Part shown: one piece after another, positions 21,220 through 32,287 of the stretch
Position numbering within the stretch: position 1 is the stretch's first letter
Layout of the letters: the number at the start of each line of letters is the position of its first letter
Position numbers and translations under genes: made by a program
Source of the DNA: Melitaea cinxia
Lineage: Eukaryota; Arthropoda; Insecta; Lepidoptera; Nymphalidae
Assembly (NCBI RefSeq): GCF_905220565.1
Contig: NC_059397.1
Span: 17,671,001-17,735,000, forward strand
Reading direction: 5' to 3'
DNA length: 64,000 nt
Notes under the pieces: generated by a model
Database searches by the model: none
Told to the model about the DNA's origin: nothing
The model's input: only the letters and a program-made list of their open reading frames with translations

Positions 21220-24200
21220 TTACAAAAAATTTGGTATTAAAGCCATTCTATTCTTCGGGTAGTCTTTAAATGTGTTTTTGTACCATACATGAGCGTGTAT
21301 TGCTGTTTGTACCTGAAAAGTGAAAAAAAATTTAGTTTTAAACTGTTTCTACATGCTATATTATAGTAAGACTAGCTTTTAGCCGAGGCTTCGCTTGCAT
21401 TGATTTTTTTTTTTAGTAAAAAGTATCCTATGTTACTTCTAATACCTCCAAGAATATGTATACAAAGTTTCATGATGATCGATTAAGTGGTTTTCGCGTG
21501 AAAGTGTAACAAACAACTTACATTCACATTTATGATAGATAATAGCAGGTATAACAAACACAAGGGAACTTGTAAAATTACAAAAACAAAAAGCAACTTT
21601 GTAAGTACATTTTCATATAATAATTATTATATGAAAAACAATACATTTTACAAAAAAATAGGCCTCAGTCAAATGATAATTAAATATCATTGTAACATAT
21701 AATGACAAACCTTTATAGGATATTTGTCTTTATATTTTATTATTATATTAACATATATAACACATTATAAAGACTATGAGTAGTAATAAAAACTCCTAGC
21801 AGGAAAATCTGTTGCTCGAACACTGCACTAACATGTCATCTAACTATTCAGTGAAATAATGATATTGCAAATTTTGTAAATAAGAACTAATTAACAGTTA
21901 TTTCATCATTATCATCATTACAGCCTATACAGTTCACTGCTGGACATAGGCCTCCACAAGTTTACGCCAAAAATGACGTGAACGCATGTGTTTTGCCCAT
22001 AGTCACCATGCTGGGCAGGCGGGTTGGTGACCGCAGAACTGGCTTTGTCGCACCGATGATGCTGCTGCCCGTCTTCGGCCTGTGTATTTCAAAGCCAGCA
22101 GTAAGATGGTTATCCCGCCACCGGTCGGCATTTTAAGTTCCAAGGTGGTAGCGTAACTGTGTTATCCCTTAGTCGCCTCTTACGACACCCACGGGCAGAG
22201 AGGGGGTGGCTATATTCTTTAGTACCGTAGCCACACAGTACAGTACACTTATTTAATCGTTTGTTGATATGAAAAGTTTGAATGCAAACAAAATGTATAA
22301 CACTTACTTGATTCGCTATGACCCACAAGAAAATGCAAAGGAATGTCCTTGTTGGTATTAATATTAACAAAACGATGTATAAAATAATTTCACACATTCT
22401 GTGCGGACTTGAGACATGTTCAAATAGCCTTCCTTTTGGTATCTTATGTTCTTCTGTAACGACTTTGCCAGTTTTTTTGTCTTTTCTTAGATTAGCGAAA
22501 ATAATGTTTGTCATAAATTGTTCATACCACGCCCAGATGAAAATAGATGTACAGGGTGCAGCTAGAACTAATGTTTTGGTATCACTCCATAATACATTTT
22601 CTCTGTTTTGGTTACCTGTAATTAAAAACAGTATTTATTTAAAAAATAATTTAATTAAACACCTCTCTAGCACTCTCTTCTTCTAAGTGTCAAAGATTTT
22701 CAATGTAATATGAAACTTTGAATAGTTACGGGTTTCTGTAAAGAACTCACTATAGACGGCGCTACAGTCGCTTAGACCGAATATAAAATCATCATATCAA
22801 AAATTTCGATCTATAGCATCGTTCCATAGCTTAATTGGCTAGAGCACCGACACGGTCAGTCGGAGATGCAGGTTTGATCTCCGCTGGAACAGTTGATTTT
22901 TGATATAATAGTAAAAAAAATGTTCACAATTTTTTCTTCCTTTCGTTTTCAATCAAACATAATTATTAATTTTAAAAGTACAATCATCGTTATACTTAAA
23001 AATTTGATGATGAACTGAGCCAGAGGTTGTATTAGCTGTTGTTGGTTTAAGTCACTTATAACAAATGTTTGGATATGTTATACAGATGATTATTTTGATC
23101 GGGGTATTTATTTTCCTTTTGGTGATATTTTTGAATCCCTAATAGGATTTCACACTTCTGTATGAGACATTTATTTATTTTTATTAGTAATTAAGGAACC
23201 CCTTTCATTATCAGTTCAAGTCAGACTGCCATTTGATAAATAATATCGGTTAATATCACTACATTATTTTCACATGTAAACTTTTATATGCATTTAATAA
23301 TAACAATAAATTTGTAAGCCTTACCACAAAATAAGGGCGCTTGTCCAATAATAGCTACAACAACAGCAAAGTAATGCACTAAACCAGCAATGTAATGACT
23401 GAGGTTCATCTTACTGGACTTAGCGAATACTTGCAAGCAATATGTCTCATAACATCTTCTTCCACACTGGACAAGAAGAAGAGACAGTGCCAGTATTGCT
23501 GCGAACGCTGACACTGAAATTTAAAAGAGGTTTATTAGTTATATTAAAGCACAAGTATTTTGTGAAAAGTAGGAAAAAGGTTTTATTTTAATAATTTTAT
23601 TAATCTTGACACCTGTGTGTGAGGTTGTGAAAAATTTGATATTCTGTATAATATATTCTGGCAAATAAAGAACTATTATAATAAAAAAAAAGTTTTAAGA
23701 TAGTCCTAGAAGTTGAATTGAAAAAATATAAATAGGATAAATATAGACATGTAATATTTACCACAATGTTAGGTTAAATACGTATAAAATGTGTGTAATC
23801 TGTTAATTAAAACATAATGATTTTTAAGAAACTAGGGTTTCATATGAAATTTATTAGTTTTAAAATTTATGATATAAATAAACAGTGTTACTTTTAATTA
23901 CCTGCTGGTTCATCTTGCTCAAGAAGTAATTTTAGTGCAAACACAATATATCCATGAACACTAAATTCAAAATAATATACTAATAAAGCATATATTAATG
24001 TTACTGCACTAAAAACTGTTGAAAATGCGTAATAATGCCGATAAAGTGCTTTTGGTACCTCAATTATTTGTAAAAAATTTGCTTCATTCCCACGATAAGC
24101 AAAACTTCCATACTTATATCCTTTCACTATAAATGCAGGGACGTGTTTTTCATAATTATTTATCACAAATCCAGTAAATGCGACAGTTAGAGCTAAACTT

Positions 24201-24229
24201 AGGAAACCTAGGTCCAATATATTCAACAT
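21220..24229 (-). CDS. Polyprenol/polyprenal reductase (SRD5A3 type), four exons
   Basis: Exons on the minus strand are 24229-23902, 23513-23325, 22615-22308 and 21312-21220, all GT..AG (phases 1, 1, 0), giving 305 residues. The family acts in the ER membrane on the polyprenol-to-dolichol route, which supplies the lipid carrier for N-glycosylation. Seen: several hydrophobic helices, VPKALYRHYYAFS in the first exon, RCYETYCLQVFAKSSKMNLSHY in the second, then WAWYEQF, KIPKGRLFEHVSSPHRMCEI and the C-terminal steroid-reductase signature AIHAHVWYKNTFKDYPKNR. The ATG at 24229 begins MLNILDLGF. Poly(A) signals read on the minus strand lie within 100-165 bp of the stop. The gene is convergent with the OST3 duplicate. 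Introns carry a SINE (21903-22248), a tRNA-like segment (22821-22891) and Helitron-like debris (21371-21545). Confidence 0.9.
21371..21545 (-). repeat. Helitron-like fragment in intron 3 of the SRD5A3-type gene
   Basis: It begins CTAGCTTTTAGCCGAGGCTTC, the reverse complement of a Helitron-type 3' end with a GAAGC hairpin. It continues with 'caaagtttcatgatgatcg' sequence common to these repeats. Confidence 0.45.
21903..22248 (-). mobile_element. RTE-tailed SINE-like retroposon, near full length
   Basis: On the minus strand it starts GTGTACTGTACTGTGTGGC and ends 'ggctgtaatgatgataatga'. It has the same internal hairpin arms as the other copies. It lies in intron 3 of the SRD5A3-type gene, opposite to no exon. 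Confidence 0.8.
22821..22891 (+). tRNA. tRNA-like sequence, probably a pseudogene or SINE head
   Basis: GTTCCA pairs with TGGAAC to make a 6 bp acceptor stem. GCTT/GAGC forms a D stem and CCGAC/GTCGG an anticodon stem around loop ACGGTCA. A T-loop-like TTTGATC is present, but the T stem has a mismatch. The loop lacks U33, and the implied anticodon GGT is not one normally used for a nuclear tRNA. I therefore do not call a functional tRNA. It lies in intron 2 of the SRD5A3-type gene. Confidence 0.3.
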
Positions 24230-24496
24230 TGTATGAACGTGCACTCGTAACAAACTTTTAAGCTCATGTGTGAGATAAATAAGATTTAGAAAGTTGAAAA
24301 GTAGAACTCAACGGTACTTAAGCATTCTAATGGACTTTCGTCCCCATTTCAAAGCAAACATAGCGGTTGCATACTCTTACTCTGACTTGTAAGAGTATAC
24401 AGCAATTATACATTATAATCATAAAATTGTAAAATTGTCCTTGTGTTCAAAGCACTTAAGATTAGAATCACAGAGTAGAAATATTAAAGATTAGAA

Positions 24497-24925
24497 TTGC
24501 CAGTGGTCTCGAATCATCAAATGTCATAGGGCGAAATCGGTAACTAGATCTGCCCACTAAAATCGGTATATTTACAAATACACCAGAATCGGTATATGAC
24601 AAAAAATACAATATTAAAGATTTTATTTAATTTACATAAAAGACAGTAGTTGACATTTTTTTTATAAATTGAAGAGAAAATATCATATATTTTTTAGGTG
24701 CCTTTTATGTTTTTATAGGTAAAAACTAATAAGTGATGTTTCCAGTAGTTTACGAATAAAAGGAGCCAAATTTGCGATTTTAAGAGTAAAATCAGTAGAA
24801 AATTCGGTAGAAAATACTAATACTTTTAAAGAATCGGTTATTCATCAAAAAATCGTTGTATTTCTGTAGGACAGACCCAATATTGGTAGAAATATTAAAA
24901 AAACGGTAGGTTCGAGAACACTGGT
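24497..24925. mobile_element. Probable MITE with CCAGTG…CTCGAA terminal inverted repeats
   Basis: The left end CCAGTGGTCTCGAA and the right end, read inward, CCAGTGTTCTCGAA are inverted repeats about 430 bp apart. The CAGTG start resembles hAT elements, but I could not find an 8 bp target duplication. The interior repeats 'aatcggta' motifs and has no frame. It lies upstream of the SRD5A3-type gene. Confidence 0.45.
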
Positions 24926-25135
24926 GCCGAAACTAGTTTGTGTGACAGGTAATACATGATGACATATTGTGATAAAAATGTCAATTTCATTTAAAAATGA
25001 GTTCAATCGTTATTCAACTGACACAGCTAAAAGCCATACAACGAATAAATAATAAAAATAATAATAAGTTCAATTGTATTTTTTTATAGGGGTTTGTGCC
25101 CAAGTGAAAACAAAATTTTTGTTATTGTAATAGTT

Positions 25136-25330
25136 AGCAATGTACTAAAAAAAGTGTGCTTTAGACCACACGACTGAAGTAAAACTTCTTCAGCTCCTAC
25201 AATAATATACGAAACGTATCTCTCTCTCTTTTCAGTAGCATATCTCTCTCAACTACCGTTCGCCTCATTCAACCACACTTTTCTTAACGCTCTCGTGACA
25301 AGTTTTACTTTAAAAATAAAGAGAGGGTCA
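25136..25330 (+). repeat. Interspersed repeat, family D
   Basis: The block from CGACTGAAGTAAAACTT to 'gacaagttttacttt' is matched, inverted and diverged, at 42560-42695. Shared segments include TATCTCTCTCAACT and GTTCGCCTC. The element class is unknown. Confidence 0.5.
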
Positions 25331-25461
25331 TCGCAATGCACAAATATGATTTCAAATTGATCTCGACTTTAAAATATATCGAAAAGGAGGTAGCAATGAA
25401 CCTGAACCTGTGATAGCTATGAAAGTAGAAAGAGAATGAAGAGAAGGGGGATAATTGAAAG

Positions 25462-25680
25462 GCATGTTTCATCAGTTCTGGATAAGCCTATTTGACGGAT
25501 GACAGTATCTGACATCGAATTCTACTATATTTATGAGATATTTCTTTTAGCATATATTAATTTTAAAGTTACAATTTAATCAGGTTCCTCAATTTAATTA
25601 ATTGAGGAAAATCAGGTCCTACTAGTCTATTCTATTTCCCGCTGTCAAAGTCTAATGTAATTTGTATCTCTTCCGTGACA
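25462..25680. mobile_element. MITE relic, second copy of the family at 58776-59015
   Basis: It contains CTATTTGACGGATGACAGTA, then 'cgaattctactatatttatgagatatttct', then 'tttcccgctgtcaaagtctaat'. It matches the other copy in reverse order and orientation over its full length. The far terminal repeat is degraded. Confidence 0.6.
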
Positions 25681-25729
25681 GTATTGTGTTTAGATTATTT
25701 TATTAGTAAATAAAATACTTGTGAACAAA

Positions 25730-25960
25730 AAAAGTGTGTGTTTACCTAATCATGTTCGCACGCAAGAAGTTATACTTCATTAGCTAGGTAACTGGGGGTG
25801 TCGGTTTTTTTTGACATTGTGTGCGCGCATCGTAAATATTTTGCTAGCTAACTTCACGTTGCTAAGTTCTTCGTTGACTAACTAGCTTTAGAGTGTCGGT
25901 TTTTTATGATGGTATGCGTGCGCATCGCAAAGAATTATTCTCATCATTATTCCCTAGCGC
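25730..25960 (+). repeat. Interspersed repeat, family E, with an internal duplication
   Basis: Two similar blocks each contain TTAGCTAG or TAACTAGC-type sequence, GTGTCGGTTTTTT and GTGCGCATCG. An inverted single-block relative is at 47040-47190. No coding frame or terminal repeats were found. Confidence 0.5.
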
Positions 25961-26164
25961 GCCAAAAGAAGTGTAACTACAAAAAAAAAAACGACTTTAA
26001 ACAGGAAACTAAAAAGTAAATTTACTTAGCACAAAGCATGCTGATTTCGTTAATCAGAAATGATTACATAAATAATTAACTTTTCAAGTACCAACAAAAC
26101 TACATATGTATAACATTCAGATTACAAGTAATTATCATATTATGTTATATACCTAAATAATATT

Positions 26165-26300
26165 ATCACTTCAGTCTATCACAGTCCACTGCTGGACACA
26201 GGCCTCCCCAAGTTCGCGCCAAAAACGGCGAGAACTCGTGTGTTTTGTTTTAGTCACCACGTTTGTGTCTCACCGAAGACGATGCTGCCCGTGCCAAATG
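26165..26300 (-). mobile_element. Truncated RTE-tailed SINE-like fragment
   Basis: It retains 'cagtccactgctggac', 'agttcgcgcc' and 'tcaccgaagacgatgctgcccg' and then breaks off into a G-run. Confidence 0.7.
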
Positions 26301-26315
26301 GGAGGGGGGGGGGGG

Positions 26316-26700
26316 GGGTAAGGTGTAATAGATTACGCACTGCGTAAAGAAAATCTTGGCCCATTTTTATCTTGTAAATCACTCCGCGAAAGTTTATTGA
26401 ATAAGATATTATAGTTTACCACATCAAAGGCTTTACCGAAATCTGTTAGTGAAACTAGCACGTGAAGTTTTTTGTTTAAGTGCCTGTTAGCTTCATGAGT
26501 AATTTTTTTTAGTAATTCAGTGGTGCTTCTATTTTTCTGAAAATCATATTGTTTATTATTAATTACTGTGTTGTGCTCAATATTGATTTATTATATCATC
26601 TATATACCTTTTTATAATTTTATTTAAACACCATAAAATGGCGATGGGACGGTAATTATTATAATATTCGCGCTTTCCATTCCTATAAGTCGGCCGAATT
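26316..26700 (-). mobile_element. LINE reverse-transcriptase fragment
   Basis: Minus-strand translation gives LTDFGKAFDVVNYNILFNKL near 26460-26390. This is the RT block with the catalytic aspartate of the F-x-D-F-x-K-A-F-D motif of Jockey-type LINEs. Both ends are lost. Confidence 0.75.
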
Positions 26701-26734
26701 ACGCCAATTTTCAATATACCATATCATATCATAT

Positions 26735-26886
26735 TGTTACACACACTGTTGTCTGTTCCTCGGGTAAGAAACTTAATGCTTGTGTTATATGGAACAGGTG
26801 ACTGTTATAGCTAAATATTTTTTGATAAATATACATAGAAATAATACAGACTCAGGCGGGAATCGAACCCTCAACGGGCTAGTCGA
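26735..26886 (-). mobile_element. Truncated tRNA-derived SINE
   Basis: It matches the body of the SINE at 5519-5783 (AGCATTAAGTT-type block) and keeps a GGTTCGATTCC B box on the minus strand. Confidence 0.55.
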
Positions 26887-27257
26887 ATATGTCCGGAATC
26901 CAGACATACTATACACTATAAGGCGAGTAATGACTGGTACTGATATTTATTTTATTTTTTTAAAGTGAAAACGTATCACTTGTTTTGATTTATCATAATT
27001 ATGTATATAATTTTAGTAATTTTTTTTATTATAATTAAAAATTTTTTTATTATTATTATCCTTTTTTCCTTGCCAAATTCCATAACCCGTAGTTTAGTTT
27101 TAATTTAATGACATTTATGTAGTTTAATTTTTAATTAGATATTTTTAGAAATTTATATTATGATTATATTATGCAATTTTTATATAGCTTTTGAGTAGTT
27201 TCTTGAAAGTAAAAAACGATTTAGCTTCCTTAACGTCTTTTGGCAGTTTATTGTGCA

Positions 27258-27560
27258 GTTTTTTTTTTATAACACTAGGTTGGCAAACAAGCGTACGGCT
27301 CACCTGATGGTAAGAGATTACCGTAGCTTATAGACGCCAGTAACACCAGAGGCATCGCAAGCGCGTTGCCGACCCAATCCCCAATCCCCCCCAGGAGCTC
27401 TGGTCACCTTACTCACCAACAGGAACACAATAGGTACTGCTTGAAAACAATATTATTTAGCTGTGATCTTCTGTAAGGTCGAGGTACTACCCCAGTCGGG
27501 CTGCTCCAGAACTAGAGCAGGAAACACCTGCTGTGCCCTACCTCAGTTAAAAACACAGAC
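27258..27560 (+). repeat. Interspersed repeat, family C, best copy in the window
   Basis: It starts TTTTTTTTATAACACTAGG and passes through CTCACCTGATGGTAAGAGAT and 'ccccaggagctctggtcacc' to 'gccctacctcagttaa'. It is the longest and cleanest copy of this family here. Confidence 0.65.
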
Positions 27561-27740
27561 CGGACAGTTGGGTCGAACATTACACATCTTTTCCAATAGT
27601 TAGCGCGTGGTTTATCTATCTACCACGCCGTGGCAACTTGTAAATAAAACAACACTCTATTAATTATTGTAAACATTTTTTTTTTAATCTGTATTAGTGT
27701 ATGTTTTGTAGCTGTCCTAAAAAAAAAAATAAAAAAAAAA

Positions 27741-28298
27741 ATCTATACATATAATAAAATGGTAGGAAAGTCAAAACTGTACATTGAATATTTTTTTAAA
27801 AGTATACTTGGGGTGTGATCTAAAATCGATACCGAAGCCAAAAATATAGTTTTTAGAATTTTCGTCTGTTTGTCTGTATGTATGTCCGGGATAAACTCAA
27901 AAATTACTGGATGGATTTTTTTCAAATTTGGCACGAATATTATTAAGAAGTCGGGTCAACATATAGGCTACAAATTATCACGCTATGATATTATAATATA
28001 ATATGCACACAAAATTTCATGAGTATCGGTCAAGCCGTTTCGGAGGGGTTTAACTACAAACACCGCGACACGAGAATTTTATATATTAGATTAGCTGACC
28101 CCGCAAACGTTGTTTTGCCATATATGTTATAAAACCCCTTAATACCCCTCCCCCTTCTAACTTAGGGGTATGAAAAATCGATGTTGGCCGATTCTCAGAC
28201 CTACCCGATATGTACACAAAATTTCATAAAAATCTGTCCATCCATTTCGGAGGAGTATTTTAACTAGCATTTTGACACGAGAATTTTATGTATAAGAT
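27741..28298. mobile_element. Two adjacent Helitron-like elements
   Basis: The first begins TCTATACATATAATAAAATG (about 27741). The second, in reverse, runs from GCTGACCCCGCAAACG (about 28094) to GAATTTTATGTATAAGA (about 28298). The second matches copies at 43691-44015 and 61154-61370, whose ends read CTAGCTG…TTATATATTAGA, i.e. TC…CTAG in sense. Confidence 0.55.
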
Positions 28299-29380
28299 AA
28301 CGTACATCATTTGGCAAACATCGGACGATGCTTTTTACAGCTCCCATTAAAGAAGTTAATTTAGATTTTATTTTATGGATATGTGGTTTCCATGTCAATT
28401 GACTATCCAATATTAATACATATTATAATATATATTATAATATAATATTATAAAGACCAAATAACTAAATCTCAAAAAATAAATCAGTTGACAATATTAA
28501 ATAGCCTAAGGTGTAGTTAGAGGAAGAACTAAAAAGTGACCCGTGCGTGACCATGGTTGCTGGTATCCGAAACGTCTGGCCTATTTAATCAACCTTAGCT
28601 ATAGTACCTCGAAGCTTAGCCCCATGTAATATTACACTCATCAGTTAGTTACAATATGCAAAAGTCAATTTAAATATTTACTTTCCACCTCAAAAATACG
28701 TCACAGCCCGTGTATTTCAATTGTTCAACAGCGCGGAACGGGCTTATAAATGAAGAGTAATTATGCAAGTTTCCGGTTGTCGATGTGTCAGGTCAATGTT
28801 ACGCGCCGTTTCATCCCATCTGACGGCTTAAGTGCACCCAAGATTGGAATTCGCGTCGCGGTGTCGCCGACGAAATGAGGGCGTTAAAATAAACGGGACA
28901 CCTGATTGATTTACTTAATTTTGAACCGATACGTGATTTTATGGAGATGGATTTATGCCGATTGATTCCTACTTTAAATCCGTTTTGAATTAGATTACTA
29001 GTGTGGATGACTGGATCTAGTAATTGAATTGAATTAAATATATATTATTATTTTTTTACTTGACTTTGGCATGATCACAATCAAAGTATTGTTTGTGATC
29101 TTTTTACCCAACTGCAAAGGAAGGGTTGTCAAATTGAAGGATATTCGAATTATTCTCTCTTTGCGCATGTCTCCGACTGCATGTTATGTACGATGTTGCA
29201 TAAAATTTCGAAGGACTACCGTATTAATATTTTTAAGTGTATGGTACATAATGTTTGATATTGTTTCGATTTCGCTGGCTTTGTGTAATTATTGAATTTT
29301 ATCTTGTTCCAAGCTTTTCAGTTAATTTTCTATTAGTTGTTCTTCATGATCGACTCAAACACTACATAAATTATTAACTT
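28299..29380. other. Intergenic; includes a GC-richer block without a recognised function
   Basis: The segment 28640-28900 is distinctly less AT-rich and shows no stop-free frame, repeat match or RNA fold that I can name. The short open frame near 29071-29295 has no protein-like pattern. Confidence 0.3.
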
Positions 29381-29640
29381 AGGTAGGGCACAGCAAAAAA
29401 TATGGAGCAGCCCAACTGGGGTAGTACCTTTGACCTTACAGAAGATAGCAGTTAAATAATATTGTTTTCAAGCAATGTTGTGTTCTTGTAGGTGACCAGA
29501 GCTCCTGGGGGAATTGGGGATTGGGTCGGCAACGACCTTGCGATAGTTCTGGTGTTGCAGACGTCTATAAGCTACGGTAATCGCTTACCATCAGGTGAGC
29601 CGTACGCTTGTTTGTCGATCTAGTTACATTAAAAAAAAAC
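29381..29640 (-). repeat. Interspersed repeat, family C
   Basis: Inverted copy: 'aggtagggcacagc' to 'ttgtcgatctagttacatt'. It lies about 400 bp upstream of the insulin-like gene promoter. Confidence 0.6.
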
Positions 29641-30053
29641 ATAAAAAACATAATTTCTAAATCTCAATTTAGGTGCGAAGCATGCAGTGCAGTTTGTATT
29701 ACAGTTTATCCAAGTCAATCAGTAAAGTTGCGGATTTATACAAATCTTTTGTAAGTCTTGAGAGTTTTACTTATTTATAAACGAATAAATCAATTATTAA
29801 TTGTAATAATACAAAAAAATCTTTTAAAGAAGGAAAAGACGATATTTTTTATGCTATTAGTAAATCATGTCATCATGAAGTCATGAAAGCTTTTCCACTA
29901 TCTAAAATTCTGGTATAGCGATGTTATGATTATGTTTTCCATAATTTTGTTTTGATTATGTTTAAATTGTTTACATCAAAGCATATTAGATTAAGCAATG
30001 ATACATTGTCAAATCATGTTATTGAATATTGATAGCTCCCGCTCATCAAAGGG

Positions 30054-30133
30054 TATAAAATGAGGGAAAATGGTAAATTCTTAACATTCGGGAGTGTTCA
30101 CTTGATAACGAAGCTTCAGCGAAACTCAAAAAG
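30054..30133 (+). promoter_or_regulatory. TATA promoter and non-coding first exon of the insulin-like gene
   Basis: TATAAAA is at 30054-30060. Transcription probably starts about 30 bases on (near 30085). The short 5' UTR exon ends in AAAAAG at 30133, followed by a consensus donor GTAAGT (30134-30139). Joining this donor to the acceptor at 31220-31221 places the ATG at the first base of the next exon. Confidence 0.6.
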
Positions 30134-30498
30134 GTAAGTATGTTTAATTATCTTTGATTATTATGCTTTAGTTGGTTGGTAATTAAGCGACTATAATTTT
30201 CTAGGGACAGATACTTGGGGATATTCCTAGATCTTTTTTGGAAATGGCTTAAAATAGGGTAATTTAAGAAATAAAAAAAGGAAGAGAACGCTAATTATTT
30301 GGCGACATATCGTCAAATAAACTGTATCGTTAATGGAATTAAGCGATATTGTTTCCGCTCTATTTGATTATTTTTGTGCTTTGCACGTAAAATATACCTA
30401 TTGATCGATTGATTCAGCCTAACTGCTCCTAACCTAGCTGCTACTCATCCTACTGCTAAACAGAAGGCTTTTTCTCCATGTACAAGAGATCACTTTAG

Positions 30499-30639
30499 CA
30501 TATTGCAGTCCATTGCTGGACATATACCTCCACAAGTTCGCGCCAAAAATGGCGTGACCTCATGTGTGTTGCCCATAGTCACCACGCTGGGCAGGCGGGT
30601 TGTTGACCGCAGGGCTGGCTTTGTCGCACCGAAGACGCT
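30499..30639 (-). mobile_element. Truncated RTE-tailed SINE-like fragment in insulin-like gene intron 1
   Basis: It contains TGCAGTCCATTGCTGGACAT, 'aagttcgcgccaaaaatgg' and 'gtcgcaccgaagacgct', then stops abruptly. Confidence 0.75.
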
Positions 30640-30846
30640 ACGAGAGATGTCGGAGCCTAATTAAAAATGCTACTACATACTACTAATGTACTATTCGAAA
30701 TATAAAATAATGTCGCTAGTTTAAATTTTTACAAGAAATAGAGAGTAGATTATAGTTTCTAGTTTACTTAGTCTCCAGTCTTAGAGGAAATGATTAACAC
30801 ACTCAAACGCCTCACACTTAACAGCCCCACTAGTATTCACTTTTTT

Positions 30847-31195
30847 TAACGCAGGGAAATGCATTTACATATTAGCCCCACCGCCCTGTGGCGGCGGAAG
30901 TGTGGGACTCCTAGCGCATACAGAACGTGCACGAACTACCCACTAAAAACCAGCAGTACCCTTATCGTCACTGTGGGGCGCCACGGGCTCGCTAACGTAT
31001 GCAACCGTGACTCCCTGACGGTAGGATTGACTCATATATCAGGGGTTTAGAAACACAGACAATACACGAGCGGCCACGGAAAACATTTGTATGGTCAATA
31101 CAAATGTTTGCCACATGCAGAGATCGAACCCACAACTGCCAGCGTAGCAGCCTGAAACCAGTACCGTGACCGTTGCGCCAGCGCGACGTCATCAT
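30847..31195 (-). mobile_element. Degraded tRNA-derived SINE in insulin-like gene intron 1
   Basis: On the minus strand, CGCGCTGGCGCAACGGTCAC (A-box region, about 31185) and GGGTTCGATCTC (B box, about 31120) are present. The body includes a palindromic ACATTTGTAT/ATACAAATGT pair and is otherwise degraded. Confidence 0.6.
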
Positions 31196-31221
31196 TTTGT
31201 TCATATGTGTTTTGTTCTTAG

Positions 31222-32287
31222 ATGAATTTTAAAACATCCGTCGGTTTCATCTGCTTCTTGATGTTAGCGTCGAATTGCTGCGGTCACGTTGGTGACGACA
31301 TGTACTTGCACCAAGATTGGCCTCCTCGAGTGTACTGCGGCCGAGTGCTTGCAAGGGCACTTGCTTACCTCTGCTATGACGAAGCTATGAACAACAAGAG
31401 ATCAGATGGTACTATGTACAGTGAGTAATGAACTTTAAATTAATTATTACTGTGTAAATATTCTTATGTTAAAGTTGACAATATTAGATAACACTAAACA
31501 GTTCTATAAAAAAGTCATGAAAGGAAATGTCTTGCTCATAGTCTGAAGCCTGACTTTACCTCGACCTTAAATAAGATCACAGCTAAATAATAATTCTCTT
31601 GACTAGTGATGCGTTATATTGTTTTAAGCTAACGCGATCACTTTTCATATTCAAATTTATATTTGTTCGGGTGCTCACCACGTTTATTGTTTTGTTGAGG
31701 TCCTTATATATGTCTGAGACTGTCACTCACCGTGATCATGGCGATTGAAACATTGCTGAAATATTGGGATCACAACAAAACAATTAACGTGGTAAGCACC
31801 TGACCAAATATAAATTTAAATATAAAAAATGCTGTGTTCTTGGGGCTTAGCAGTAGCTCTTGTGATGGGTCGGAAGTGGGGACGATGAGGCCCTTGCTAT
31901 CCGCCTACCATCAGGCGGACCGTACACTTGTTTTGCTAGTATTCTAGTGCTTGTATCCTAGTGAAATTATAATCTAAGGGGTGTGAATTCGCGATCTTTA
32001 GATCATCAGCCACTTGGTCACTGTACCAACGTGAAATATGGAACCAAATTACGTAAGCTATTACTGACTTACGTACATAACATGTTACAAAATTACAAAA
32101 AAAAATTTTTTCTATAGACGCTGTCCTCGCGCCGTATTATAAGCATCACGATAACAGTGGCGATTTACCGTGGATGCCTCATCACAAAGCAAGAAGCATG
32201 GGGATTCCGTCACGTGATAAGCGTCCAGTTGTCAACGAATGTTGCGACAAAGCTTGCAGTATAAGCGAATTGTTATCCTATTGTTGA
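31222..32287 (+). CDS. Insulin-like peptide (bombyxin/IGF-like) prohormone, two coding exons
   Basis: Coding exons are 31222-31420 and 32118-32287 (GT..AG, phase 1), giving 122 residues. A signal peptide (MNFKTSVGFICFLMLASNCCG) is followed by a B chain with CGRVLARALAYLC (C39, C51), a dibasic NNKR at 57-60, a C peptide of about 40 residues, DKR at 100-102, and an A chain ECCDKACSISELLSYC (C108, C109, C113, C122) ending at the last cysteine. The CCx3Cx8C and CGx10C patterns are the insulin fold. The product would be a secreted two-chain hormone acting through the insulin receptor. The phase 1 intron in the C peptide matches the ancestral insulin intron. Many bombyxin genes lack it, so this may be an intron-bearing or IGF-like member. 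Introns hold SINE and family C fragments. No clear AATAAA follows closely. Confidence 0.9.
31800..31935 (-). repeat. Partial family C repeat in insulin-like gene intron 2
   Basis: 'aaatgctgtgttcttgg' and CTACCATCAGGCGGACCGTA match the ends of the family, with the centre deleted. Confidence 0.5.

Noticed and set aside
29071..29295. 74-codon plus-strand frame
   Set aside because: Composition and sequence look random, and there is no supporting promoter or splice signal.
30001..30133. A second insulin-like gene near the TATA box
   Set aside because: No coding sequence follows; the signals fit a non-coding first exon of the gene at 31222.
32210..32217. TCACGTGA in the insulin-like gene
   Set aside because: It lies within coding sequence of the C peptide (codons before DKR), so it was not counted as a regulatory site.
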